Source: Alteromonas aestuariivivens (lineage in GTDB: Bacteria; Pseudomonadota; Gammaproteobacteria; Enterobacterales; Alteromonadaceae). From it: a DNA stretch of 64,000 bases. Position numbers and translations under genes: made by a program. The notes under the pieces were generated by a model. The model made no database searches and was not told where the DNA came from. It was given only the letters and a program-made list of their open reading frames with translations. Positions 1 through 7,913 of the stretch are shown here, piece after piece; the first letter of the stretch is position 1, and each line of letters begins with the position of its first letter. The stretch lies in NCBI RefSeq assembly GCF_003367475.1, contig NZ_QRHA01000012.1, forward strand, positions 47,353 to 111,352, in the 5' to 3' direction.

Positions 1-334
1 CGAGATCGTTATCAGCAGAAACCCATTCCCGGTCGGGTTTGCTGCTTCGGCATGGGTGGGTCAGGCTGTGATTACCCAATTCATGACCTAACTGCGCCAC
101 TCGTCGCCATTCTTCGATGTGTGGAATGTGACCTGGGTATGTGGGAACCAGATAGAAGGAAGCGGTAATTTTATGTTTTTGCAGCGCCGGCAGTGCGTAT
201 TCTAACTGGCTGGCTAAACTGTCATCATAGGATAGGTTGACGCCCATCTGTTGCTCACTGGCACTGTACGCCCCCGGCGGGATTACAGAAATCACTAGGG
301 TGATGCATTGGCGCAAAAATGCTTTTAGGTTCAT
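1..334 (-). CDS. Polysaccharide deacetylase (NodB-like), N-terminal part only
   Basis: Reading the minus strand from the ATG at 334 gives an open frame that leaves the window at position 1, so only about 111 residues are present. The start has a hydrophobic signal-like stretch (residues about 4-22), so the product is probably exported. After it come SYDDSLASQLEYALPALQKH, TASFYLVP and ELGNHSLTHPC, the pattern of the NodB deacetylase fold: the metal-binding Asp pair near the start of the domain and the H-S-x-T-H metal motif. The family removes N- or O-acetyl groups from polysaccharides; the substrate here is unknown. Family call is firm, specificity is not. Confidence 0.82.
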   Translation of the reverse strand, partial: MNLKAFLRQCITLVISVIPPGAYSASEQQMGVNLSYDDSLASQLEYALPALQKHKITASFYLVPTYPGHIPHIEEWRRVAQLGHELGNHSLTHPCRSSKPDREWVSADNDL

Positions 335-511
335 TTTTCCATTCAGCCATTGTTAATGGATTAGGCAGTACGAAAATCACTCTTTCTAATCTGGAAAGCA
401 AACTTGTTTAGTCAACTTTCCGTTAATGGGCAGTTAACCAGGGTGAAACACTGACAGTTGTTTTCTGATCCCTGATAGTATGCGCATCAAAATGAATTTC
501 TTGGAGCTATC

Positions 512-1423
512 ATGCGTCAATATCCCATAGGTACACCCGGTCAGCCCTGGGGTGAACAGGAAAAGCAGCTGTGGCTGGAACAACAGAGTATCAAACGCAG
601 CTACCAACAGGAGGTTGTCAACAAATTACCCGATAAATTTGCGGGTTTTGATATTCTCAAATACGGTGCCTTGCCATATGACAAAGCACGTTACCCTCTC
701 TATGCGGTGGTAACTTCCAGCCCGGATGCCGGCCGCCCTACTGTGCTGGTTACCGGAGGCGTTCACGGTTATGAAACCAGTGGGGTACAGGGCGCACTGC
801 AGTTTATCAACCAGCATCTTGCTTCCTATGCTAATCATTTTAATTTTATTGTGGTGCCCTGTGTTAGCCCTTGGGGCTATGAAACCATCAATCGCTGGAA
901 CCCGCTGGCGCTGGACCCGAATCGCTCTTTTCGCAAGGGCAGCGGCGCACCCGAATCGGAGCAGGTGATAACGCTGCTTGATGACTTGGCATTGAAAATC
1001 GATATGCACATCGATTTACACGAAACCACCGATACGGATAATTCGGAGTTTCGCCCGGCACTGGCTGCGCGGGACGGCGTATTCAACGATAACTGGAACA
1101 TTCCGGATGGATTTTACCTGGTAGCGAATACGTCCAACCCGCAGATTGCGTTCCAGCAGGCCATCATTGAATCGGTGCGCCAGGTTACCCACATCGCACC
1201 AGCAGATGAAAATGGCAAAATCATCGGTGCCGATCTGGTCTCAGACGGGGTGATTTGCTACGACAAAAAAGCGTTGTTTCTGTGCGGAGGTGTAACTGAT
1301 GCCAAATACGTTACCACCACGGAAGTTTATCCGGACAGCCCCAGCGCCAGCCCAGAACAGTGCAACCAGGCACAGATTGCTGCTATCACCGGTGGTCTGG
1401 AGTATGTGCGCGCAAATGCGTAA
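512..1423 (+). CDS. M14-family zinc carboxypeptidase-like metallopeptidase
   Basis: A 303-residue protein with the zinc ligands of the M14 / succinylglutamate desuccinylase-aspartoacylase superfamily: H85 and E88 in GGVHGYETSG, and H170 in HIDLHETTD. DPNRSF around R138 fits the usual substrate-carboxylate Arg. A late TTTEVYP segment could supply the catalytic Glu. No signal peptide is visible, so a cytoplasmic peptidase or deacylase is likely. GGAG lies five bases before the ATG and supports the start. It appears to be monocistronic; its neighbours do not reveal a substrate. Confidence 0.85.
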   Translation: MRQYPIGTPGQPWGEQEKQLWLEQQSIKRSYQQEVVNKLPDKFAGFDILKYGALPYDKARYPLYAVVTSSPDAGRPTVLVTGGVHGYETSGVQGALQFINQHLASYANHFNFIVVPCVSPWGYETINRWNPLALDPNRSFRKGSGAPESEQVITLLDDLALKIDMHIDLHETTDTDNSEFRPALAARDGVFNDNWNIPDGFYLVANTSNPQIAFQQAIIESVRQVTHIAPADENGKIIGADLVSDGVICYDKKALFLCGGVTDAKYVTTTEVYPDSPSASPEQCNQAQIAAITGGLEYVRANA

Positions 1424-1468
1424 ACCATTCTGGGCATGTGCGGTAACATTGCTGGAATTTGCAAAATA

Positions 1469-1508
1469 AGATGTCTGGATGTTTGAAAGTATAGACGTCT
1501 AAATGTAT
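1469..1508. promoter_or_regulatory. MetJ operator: five tandem 8-bp met boxes
   Basis: Five contiguous octamers in register: AGATGTCT, GGATGTTT, GAAAGTAT, AGACGTCT, AAATGTAT. Against the met-box consensus AGACGTCT they match 7, 5, 4, 8 and 5 of 8 positions. MetJ with S-adenosylmethionine binds such tandem boxes cooperatively and represses methionine genes. The array overlaps a good sigma-70 promoter (TTGAAA at 1483 and TATATT at 1506), the expected geometry for repression. The adjacent gene is a 55-codon frame, not a known methionine gene. Confidence 0.82.
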
Positions 1509-1511
1509 ATT
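1483..1511 (+). promoter_or_regulatory. Sigma-70 promoter overlapped by met boxes
   Basis: TTGAAA at 1483-1488 and TATATT at 1506-1511 are separated by exactly 17 bases. The predicted transcript starts near 1518, just before the GGGAGG ribosome-binding site of the small gene at 1540. The whole element lies inside the MetJ operator. Confidence 0.7.
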
Positions 1512-1539
1512 ACGCCTTCCAACAACGGGAGGCCTTGTC

Positions 1540-1707
1540 GTGTTTCAGTTTACTGCACTCATTTTTACCGGTACTCGTCAGCAGCTTGTTCAGCACCAAT
1601 GTGACGACGAGCAGGCATTCACGGAATTTCTGCAGCGGCAATATGGCGTTCATGTGTGTATCTGGTGTCAAAAACAGGCGGCTGAAAACTCGCTGGCTGC
1701 TGAATAG
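1540..1707 (+). CDS. 55-aa CxxC microprotein under MetJ-type control, function unknown
   Basis: A GTG start with GGGAGG seven bases upstream opens a 55-codon frame ending in TAG. The product is soluble-looking. It begins MFQFTALIFTGTRQQ, has three cysteines (C21, C40, C43), and carries a C-I-W-C motif at 40-43. I do not recognise the family. The support for it being real is positional: a 17-bp-spaced promoter, five met boxes and a near-consensus ribosome-binding site lie directly in front of it. A role in methionine, SAM or sulfur metabolism would fit the operator but is only inferred. The frame could alternatively be a leader peptide. Confidence 0.62.
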   Translation: MFQFTALIFTGTRQQLVQHQCDDEQAFTEFLQRQYGVHVCIWCQKQAAENSLAAE

Positions 1708-1847
1708 GCAACCGACCTTTCCAGTAGTGCGTGAAACCCGCTTAGACGCCAGTCTCAAACATTATTAATCCTTTCTCTGCTCTGCTAAAATACCCGGCTG
1801 CCCTATAGGGTACTGTTGGTTTATATTTGTCTGGAAGTTATACCCGA

Positions 1848-2798
1848 ATGAAATTGATGCTCGCTCCGATGGAAGGTGTGGTTGACCACCTTATGCGTGA
1901 CATGCTGACTCAGGTTGGCGGGTTCGATTTGTGTGTGACTGAATTTGTACGGGTTGTTGAGCAGCGCCTGCCAAACAAAACCTTTTACCGGCTGTGTCCG
2001 GAGCTGCATCATGGGGGTATGACGCCCGCTGGCGTGCCAGTAAGAGTGCAATTGTTAGGTCAGCATCCTCAGTGGCTTGCAGAAAATGCTGTGACTGCAG
2101 TGGAATTGGGTTCGCCAGGGGTTGATTTGAATTTCGGATGTCCGGCCAAAACGGTGAATAAAAGCAAGGGTGGGGCAGTTCTGCTGAAAGAGACAGAAAC
2201 CCTGTACGCCATTGTGAAAGCCGTGCGTGAAGCAGTACCTTCACAGTTTCCGGTTACGGCAAAAATTCGCCTGGGTTACGAAGACAAATCACTGGCGATT
2301 GATAATGCCTGCGCCATTGCGGAAGCCGGAGCCAGTCAACTGGTTGTGCATGCCAGAACCAAAACCGAGGGTTATCGGCCGCCCGCTTATTGGGACTGGA
2401 TCGCCAAAATTAAGCAGCATACAAGCATTCCTCTGGTTGCCAACGGTGAAATCTGGAATGCTGAGGATGCCCGACGCTGTCAGCTGGAATCCGCGTGCAG
2501 CAACCTGATGGTCGGACGCGGCGCGCTGGCGATGCCGAATTTGGCCCGGTGCATCAAATATGAGGAAGCTCCGATGACCTGGCCGGAAGTGGCGCAGTTG
2601 CTGATACGCTATTCCGGTTATGAAATTTACGGCGACAAAGGCCGGTATTATCCCAATCGCATCAAGCAGTGGTTTGGTTATCTGCGTCGCCAGTACCGCG
2701 AGGCCGCTGTTGTGTTCGATGAGATACGTCGTCTCAATGACGCTGAACAAATTGTGGCCGTACTGGCACGTCAATCCTCGCAGCACCTGGTCGCTTAA
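1848..2798 (+). CDS. dusC: tRNA-dihydrouridine(16) synthase DusC
   Basis: FMN-dependent reductase that converts U16 of tRNA to dihydrouridine. From the ATG at 1848 the protein has 316 residues and starts MKLMLAPMEGVVDHL, collinear with E. coli DusC. It shares CITEFVRVV-, RVQLLGQ-PQWLAENA- and NGEIW-type blocks with that protein. The catalytic Cys is C98 in NFGCPAKTV. A TTG at 1827 would add seven residues, but the ATG matches the family start and has GGAAG ten bases upstream. It is the first of several tRNA-modification genes in the window. Confidence 0.93.
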   Translation: MKLMLAPMEGVVDHLMRDMLTQVGGFDLCVTEFVRVVEQRLPNKTFYRLCPELHHGGMTPAGVPVRVQLLGQHPQWLAENAVTAVELGSPGVDLNFGCPAKTVNKSKGGAVLLKETETLYAIVKAVREAVPSQFPVTAKIRLGYEDKSLAIDNACAIAEAGASQLVVHARTKTEGYRPPAYWDWIAKIKQHTSIPLVANGEIWNAEDARRCQLESACSNLMVGRGALAMPNLARCIKYEEAPMTWPEVAQLLIRYSGYEIYGDKGRYYPNRIKQWFGYLRRQYREAAVVFDEIRRLNDAEQIVAVLARQSSQHLVA

Positions 2799-2844
2799 GC
2801 GCGGCAGTGCTTGTTCCCGTTGCATTATTTGGTTAGTTTAAGTC

Positions 2845-2872
2845 TTAACCGGGCTTGTTTTTCTCCGGTTAA
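2845..2872. other. Perfect 8-bp inverted repeat before the amidohydrolase pair
   Basis: TTAACCGG at 2845-2852 and CCGGTTAA at 2865-2872 enclose a T-rich 12-base loop, 26 bases before the start of the first amidohydrolase gene. No T-tract follows the stem, so it is not a typical intrinsic terminator. It could be a weak terminator for dusC or an operator for the downstream pair. Confidence 0.45.
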
Positions 2873-2898
2873 ATAAACCTATAACAACGGAACACTCT

Positions 2899-4317
2899 AT
2901 GAAACACACTCCTTCACGTGTAGCTGTGCTGGCTGCCTGTGCGTTGTCCATGTTGCTGCCAGGCTGCAGTGACAACGATGCCAAGCAACCCAGCCAGGCA
3001 GAAAAGTTCAGTATCGACTCCAACCCTTACCCCAGTACCTATCAGCCCATTCCTGGCTCACCCACGGTGATCACCAATGTCACCATTATTGATGGGATAG
3101 GTAATCAGATTGAACAGGGGATGATTCATTTTGCCAACGGCAAGATAGTCGCTCTTGGGGATAATATTGAGATACCCAACGGCGCGACAGTGATTGACGG
3201 TAAGGGCAAGTGGGTCACACCGGGCATTATCGATAATCACAGCCATCTTGGTGTGTATCCGTCACCGTCGGTAGGTTCAACAGCAGACGGCAACGAAATG
3301 GTCAGTCCGGTCACTCCGGGAGTGTGGGCCGAACACTCGGTGTGGGTGCAGGACGCTGGCTTCAGCCGCTCACTGGCAGGAGGGGTGACTACCCTGCAGG
3401 TATTACCCGGTTCCGGCAATCTGTTCGGTGGGCGGTCTGTGGTGCTCAAGAATATACCCAATCGCACCATGCAGGCGATGAAGTTTCCGGATGCACCCTA
3501 TGGCATGAAGATGGCCTGCGGCGAGAACCCCAAACGGGTGTATGGCCAGAAGGGTGGCCCGATGACCCGCATGGGCAACGTTAAAGGGTACCGCAAGGCC
3601 TGGTCCGACGCTCAGGATTACCTCAGACAGTGGGAGCGGTATGAGGCCGATTATGACGCCGGGCTGAACCCAAAACCACCCAAGCGGGACCTGGATCTGG
3701 AAACCCTGGCAGGCGTATTGACGGGCGACATTCGTGTCAATATGCATTGTTACCGCGCCGACGAAATGGTCACCATGATGGACCTGATGAAAGAGTTTAA
3801 TTACCAGATCACGACATTTCACCATGCCGTAGAGGCTTACAAAATTGCAGATAAGTTGAAAGACAATAACGTCTGCGCTGCGATGTGGGCAGACTGGTGG
3901 GGGTTCAAGCTGGAAGCCTATGACGGCATTCTGGAAAACGTACCCATGGTTCATGCTGCGGGAGCCTGTGCCATAGTCCATTCCGATGACGATTTGGGAA
4001 TTCAGCGACTCAATCAGGAAGCGGCCAAAACCTGGGCCGACGGAAAACGAGCGGGAATTGACATTTCCATGGCGGATGCCTGGCAGTGGATATCCGCAAA
4101 CCCAGCCAAATCGCTCGGCATTTTTGACCAGACAGGTTCTTTGGAAGCGGGTAAAAACGCCGATATCGTGCTTTGGAATGGCAATCCGTTCTCCACTTAC
4201 ACCAAAGCAGAGCGCGTCTATATTGATGGCGGCCTGGCGTACGACCTCAACGACAGTATCAGCTGGCCGGTGAGTGATTTCGAAGTAGGGCAGCCAACCG
4301 AAGGAGACGCAAAATGA
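2899..4317 (+). CDS. Amidohydrolase-family lipoprotein with metal site intact
   Basis: 472 residues. The N-terminus has a lipoprotein signal with lipobox L-P-G-C (C23); the residue after Cys is Ser, so outer-membrane sorting is expected. The body is an imidazolonepropionase-like amidohydrolase. The beta-sandwich start (GMIHFANGKIVALG) is followed by VTPGIIDNHSHLG with the metal ligands H114 and H116. Further candidate ligands are H283, H308/H309 and the H361-S-D363 segment, and the C-terminus ends in the usual ADIVLWNGNPF segment. The next gene overlaps it by four bases (ATGA), so the two are translationally coupled. Substrate unknown; relatives hydrolyse cyclic amides or Xaa-Pro peptides. 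Confidence 0.85.
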   Translation: MKHTPSRVAVLAACALSMLLPGCSDNDAKQPSQAEKFSIDSNPYPSTYQPIPGSPTVITNVTIIDGIGNQIEQGMIHFANGKIVALGDNIEIPNGATVIDGKGKWVTPGIIDNHSHLGVYPSPSVGSTADGNEMVSPVTPGVWAEHSVWVQDAGFSRSLAGGVTTLQVLPGSGNLFGGRSVVLKNIPNRTMQAMKFPDAPYGMKMACGENPKRVYGQKGGPMTRMGNVKGYRKAWSDAQDYLRQWERYEADYDAGLNPKPPKRDLDLETLAGVLTGDIRVNMHCYRADEMVTMMDLMKEFNYQITTFHHAVEAYKIADKLKDNNVCAAMWADWWGFKLEAYDGILENVPMVHAAGACAIVHSDDDLGIQRLNQEAAKTWADGKRAGIDISMADAWQWISANPAKSLGIFDQTGSLEAGKNADIVLWNGNPFSTYTKAERVYIDGGLAYDLNDSISWPVSDFEVGQPTEGDAK

Positions 4318-5588
4318 AAACATTGATGGCATTTTTGACAGCAGCTGTTCTGAGTGCGACTGCATCGGCTCAACAGGTGGCAATTGTTGGCGCAAAGGTT
4401 TTTACCCAGACGGAGCAGGGCGTGCTTGAATCCGCGACGGTGCTTATTCGCGATGGCAAAATTGAGCGTGTCACCGAAGGAACGGAAGTTCCTGCCGGTT
4501 ATCGACAATATGACGCCAGCGGTAAAGTTGTCACGCCAGGCCTTATTGGCGCGTTGACATCCCTGGGGTTGGTGGAAGTGGCTTCCTGGGCTGGTACCGT
4601 TGATGCAACGGCGGAACCAACGCCAATTTCAAAAACCGGAGCTGCACTGGATGTCAGCTATGCGCTGAACCCGGACTCAACCGTGATCGGGGTTTCCCGT
4701 ATCGAAGGGTTTACTGCGGCAGCGACAACTCTGTCTGATACTCACCAGTTGTTCAATGGCCAGGGCGCAGTGATAACCCTTGGCACAGGTGCACCACTTA
4801 TCAAACCTAAAGCTTTTATGGTGGTGAACGTGGGCAGCCAGGGTGCTGACGGATTTGGTGGCTCAAGAGCAGCGCTGTGGGTGGCACTGGAGCAGGCGCT
4901 TCAGGAAGCATCAGAAGGCAGGGTGCCAGGCCCTGAATCTCCGTGGTATGGCATGAACACCCGAGCCGACCTGAAGGCTCTTAAGGGGGTTATTGCGGGC
5001 GAAACCGTGTTGTACATGGAGGCGGACAGAGTGGCTGATATCCGTCAGGTGATTGCTTTCAAACAGCGTCACCCTGGCTTGAAACTGGCTTTGTTGCGCG
5101 CTACGGAAGGCTGGCGGATAGCCGATGAACTGGCAGCGAGCAAAATTCCGGTTGTATTGAATCCGCAAATGAACCTGCCAGGTAATTTCGATCAACTCGG
5201 AGCTACCATGGAAAATGCGGCAAGACTGGAGGCTGCAGGTGTGGTTATGGCCATCGGTATGGACACGCACAACATTCGGCTGGCCACCCAGCACGCAGGA
5301 AACGCGGTTGCCAATGGCTTATCTCATGAGGGTGCGATTGCCAGCCTTACGAGTGCACCCGCCAGTATCCTCGGTGTTGCTGACCAGATTGGCGCATTGG
5401 CGCCGGGAATGCGCGCTGACCTGGTAGTCTGGAGTGGCGACCCACTGGAGATAACTGAAACGGCGGAACAGGTATTCATCAACGGTGAACCGATTGAAAT
5501 GACTTCCAGGCAATCCCGGTTGCGGGATCGCTATATGAAGCTCTACGAGACAACCGGTAATCCATCGAGCCATTACATCCGTCCTTGA
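4314..5588 (+). CDS. Amidohydrolase-family periplasmic protein lacking the HxH metal motif
   Basis: 424 residues with a Sec signal (MKTLMAFLTAAVLSATASAQ, cleavage after about residue 19). The fold is that of the upstream gene: the start VAIVGAKVFTQT, the GMRADLVVWSGDPLE finish and VTPGLIGALTSLG align with its partner. At the metal motif, D-N-H-S-H is replaced by G79-A-L81-T-S83, so both HxH ligands and the preceding Asp are gone. It is therefore probably non-catalytic, or has a different site, and may act as a partner subunit of the overlapping upstream enzyme. The gene ends before a good terminator. Confidence 0.82.
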   Translation: MKTLMAFLTAAVLSATASAQQVAIVGAKVFTQTEQGVLESATVLIRDGKIERVTEGTEVPAGYRQYDASGKVVTPGLIGALTSLGLVEVASWAGTVDATAEPTPISKTGAALDVSYALNPDSTVIGVSRIEGFTAAATTLSDTHQLFNGQGAVITLGTGAPLIKPKAFMVVNVGSQGADGFGGSRAALWVALEQALQEASEGRVPGPESPWYGMNTRADLKALKGVIAGETVLYMEADRVADIRQVIAFKQRHPGLKLALLRATEGWRIADELAASKIPVVLNPQMNLPGNFDQLGATMENAARLEAAGVVMAIGMDTHNIRLATQHAGNAVANGLSHEGAIASLTSAPASILGVADQIGALAPGMRADLVVWSGDPLEITETAEQVFINGEPIEMTSRQSRLRDRYMKLYETTGNPSSHYIRP

Positions 5589-5627
5589 TTTCAGGGACGG
5601 CATGAGTTGATTCTGCGTTAACTGCCA

Positions 5628-5661
5628 AATCCGGTACCGGTTCGAGGTATCGGATTTTTTT
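5628..5661 (+). terminator. Intrinsic terminator of the amidohydrolase pair
   Basis: AATCCGGTACC at 5628-5638 pairs with GGTATCGGATT at 5646-5656 (one G-U pair) and runs into a T-tract. It lies 40 bases after the stop of the second amidohydrolase gene. Confidence 0.85.
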
Positions 5662-5820
5662 ATCCAATCTCGGAAAACCTGCGCGGTATGCCGGCGCTTA
5701 AAAACAGGATGCTGTATTTCGGGAAGGATGCAGTACAGCTGGATTCGATATTACTGCACTTTGGAGTTGAGTTCTCGGCCGGTTTTACCGCCTTTGGGCG
5801 AGCACATTAATCGGATGAGT

Positions 5821-5853
5821 GAAAAAAATTGCCAGTCGCATTGACTGGCAATT
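5821..5853 (-). terminator. Intrinsic terminator of the cyclophilin gene
   Basis: A perfect 11-bp stem (AATTGCCAGTC with GACTGGCAATT) around a five-base loop. On the minus strand it is followed by a run of seven T residues, and it starts 17 bases after the stop codon at 5871. Confidence 0.9.
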
Positions 5854-5870
5854 TACGTGAATGTCAGAGA

Positions 5871-7040
5871 TTACGCTTGCTTGATTCTGCGGGTAACAAC
5901 CAAACCGGCCAGAGCCAGCAGGAACCAGGACAGGGAACCACCTCCGCTCTCTTCTTTCTGCTCCGTTTCAGCAGCATTTTCCGCAGATACGGCAGCCTGA
6001 TAGGCGGCACTTACTGAGTCATAGGCCTCGTAGTAGACTTCAATGGCCTGCTCACGGATCTCAACAATCGCGAGGACGGTTTCTTCATTGGTTTTGGCGT
6101 TGTCAGCATCAACCACAAACTGTTCGGCAGCTTTAAGTTGCTCGTCCAGTTGAAGCAGTTTCTGCTCGATATTGATAACAGCCGCAGCTGCTATATCGGC
6201 CTTTTCCTGAGAAATAGCCTGAGCTGCCTTAAAAGCGGTTTCAGCGCGCTCCAGATACCCCTGTGCAGAACCAATGTACTCTGAAATGATGCTCTTTACT
6301 TCAGCAATCAATTCCATGTTTTGATCGTAAATCAGCGTGTTTTGGGTAGGGTTAAGGTCTTTGGCGGAATCAACCGCTGTATCGGTGACGGTTACCCGGC
6401 TGATATAAACCAGATTTTCACCACTCAAGCTCGAACCAGCGTCGAAATTTTGCAGTGGAATTTCAGCAAATGTGGAGTTGACGTAGTAGATGGGCAGGTC
6501 ATTTATGGCCTGCACAACTTCCATACCTTCAATAACTTCACCGAATACAGTAAATCCATTGGATTGCAGATCCAGGTTTTCTGCATTTTCATCGCTAAGG
6601 TTAATAAACCAGCTGGAGGTAGCACTGTTTTCCTGAGACGTTTTTGCCATGGCGATGGTGGCTTTAAGGTTTGACCACAATGGCTCGTTATCAACTACAA
6701 ACACATCGTTGTCATCGTCGTCACTTTCATCAATCTGACGCACGGTAACACGGTTGGCCTGTTCCTTGGTCTGTTCGCCCTCTATGGACCACTTAAAAGT
6801 ACCGCCCTGGATAATAAAATCATCGACAGAACGGTGAATGAAGGAGGTGTCGTATCTGCCTTTGTTGACATAATCCAAAAAGTTTTCGACGGTTTTAGGG
6901 GTCGATTCGTCGTACAGGTTGATCACGATGTTACCCATATTGGTTTCCATCGTAACTTCGGTTGCGTATACCGAGGAAGTCAGCAGGGCAGTAGAGACAG
7001 CCGTGCCCTTAAAGAAAGCAGAAAGCTTTTTGTAAATCAT
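5871..7040 (-). CDS. Periplasmic cyclophilin-type peptidyl-prolyl isomerase with coiled coil and GlyGly-CTERM tail
   Basis: 389 residues in four parts. There is a Sec signal (about 1-26) and a cyclophilin domain (about 28-215) with TNMGNIVINLYDESTPKTVE, a FIHRSV-D-FIIQGG active-site block and TSSWFINL. An Ala/Glu-rich, probably helical segment (about 235-360) follows. The C-terminus is GGGSLSWFLLALAGLVV then TRRIKQA, the Gly-Gly motif / hydrophobic helix / basic tail of GlyGly-CTERM proteins. Such tails are cleaved by rhombosortase and accompany type II secretion or surface attachment. Cyclophilins interconvert cis and trans prolyl bonds, so a secreted or surface folding factor is likely. No rhombosortase gene is in this window. 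Confidence 0.9.
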   Translation of the reverse strand: MIYKKLSAFFKGTAVSTALLTSSVYATEVTMETNMGNIVINLYDESTPKTVENFLDYVNKGRYDTSFIHRSVDDFIIQGGTFKWSIEGEQTKEQANRVTVRQIDESDDDDNDVFVVDNEPLWSNLKATIAMAKTSQENSATSSWFINLSDENAENLDLQSNGFTVFGEVIEGMEVVQAINDLPIYYVNSTFAEIPLQNFDAGSSLSGENLVYISRVTVTDTAVDSAKDLNPTQNTLIYDQNMELIAEVKSIISEYIGSAQGYLERAETAFKAAQAISQEKADIAAAAVINIEQKLLQLDEQLKAAEQFVVDADNAKTNEETVLAIVEIREQAIEVYYEAYDSVSAAYQAAVSAENAAETEQKEESGGGSLSWFLLALAGLVVTRRIKQA

Positions 7041-7097
7041 AGGATTATGTACTTCTAATATTGTTGAAACTGAAGAAGGGCGTAAATTGAGCGCTGA

Positions 7098-7126
7098 ACT
7101 TTATACGAATAATTAACAATTGACAA
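7098..7126 (-). promoter_or_regulatory. Candidate promoter of the cyclophilin gene
   Basis: On the minus strand TTGTCA (7126-7121) and TAAAGT (7103-7098) are 17 bases apart, about 60 bases upstream of the start at 7040. An overlapping TATAAA gives an alternative -10. Confidence 0.45.
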
Positions 7127-7232
7127 CCGGCAAAGGGTTAACTCCGCCGGATAGTCGATACTTTGCACGTTATTCAGTCTAAGGGTAAACGAGAGTGATT
7201 ACTAACGACTGTATTAATCAGGCGCTAAATAT

Positions 7233-7898
7233 CTACTCAACTATCAGCGGAGTTAACTGTTGGCGCATAAATTCGGCAATTTGAGGTTGTGCCTGTGCGT
7301 TGGGGTGGATGCCGTCATTCTGCATCAACTCCGGATTGAGCGCGACGGATTCGAGAAAAAACGGCAACAGCGGTACATTCTGAACCCGGGCGACCTCATC
7401 ATAGGCGTCGGCAAACATTTGTGTATACCTCCTACCGTAATTGGTGGGTATTTGCATGTCCTGAAGGAACACTTCTGCCCCTGCTGCCTGGGCAAGGTTT
7501 ACGATTTGAATCAGGTTGGACTTCAGTTTGGTTACCGGATGGCCCTGCAGGCCGTCATTGCCGCCCAACTCTATCAGCACATGGCTGGGCCTGTGCTGTT
7601 CCAGCAGCCTGGGTAAACGGGCCAGAGCACCGTCGCTGGTTTCCCCGCTTATCGCAGCATTTATCACGTCGATCTGAATACCCTCGTTGTACCACAGATT
7701 TTGTAACAAACTTACCCAGCCTTGTTGTTGTTCAAGACCGTACCCTGCGCTTAAGCTATCACCAAGAACCAGTAACGAGTACGATGACTGTGTTCGCTGT
7801 TCAGACCCGTGAAGGTGATCTGAAAAGCCGAATAATGGTATTAATAACAACAAGAAAGCCCAGTACGTACGGCGACCGGAATAATGACAAAACACCAC
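7233..7898 (-). CDS. tesA: TesA-like multifunctional lysophospholipase/thioesterase/arylesterase
   Basis: SGNH hydrolase exported to the periplasm, cleaving acyl thioesters and lysophospholipids. From the GTG at 7898 it has 221 residues. A signal/membrane segment covers about residues 12-25. The GDSL block LLVLGDSLSAGYGL holds the nucleophile S48. ELGGNDG supplies the oxyanion residues and DGIHPNA the Asp-His pair. The frame stays open far upstream, but GGAG at 7910-7907, eight bases before the GTG, sets a sensible start. It is divergent from ybbA with almost no gap, as in E. coli. Confidence 0.9.
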   Translation of the reverse strand: MVFCHYSGRRTYWAFLLLLIPLFGFSDHLHGSEQRTQSSYSLLVLGDSLSAGYGLEQQQGWVSLLQNLWYNEGIQIDVINAAISGETSDGALARLPRLLEQHRPSHVLIELGGNDGLQGHPVTKLKSNLIQIVNLAQAAGAEVFLQDMQIPTNYGRRYTQMFADAYDEVARVQNVPLLPFFLESVALNPELMQNDGIHPNAQAQPQIAEFMRQQLTPLIVE

Positions 7899-7913
7899 AG
7901 TGGCAACTCCTAT

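Noticed and set aside
1510..1758. 82-codon minus-strand frame opposite the MetJ-linked gene
   Set aside because: No ribosome-binding site or recognisable motif, and the plus-strand frame has promoter, operator and ribosome-binding site in order.
3403..4395. 330-codon minus-strand open frame
   Set aside because: Lies antisense to the two amidohydrolase genes, whose motifs are clear. Its His/Pro-rich translation matches no family and is a by-product of codon bias.
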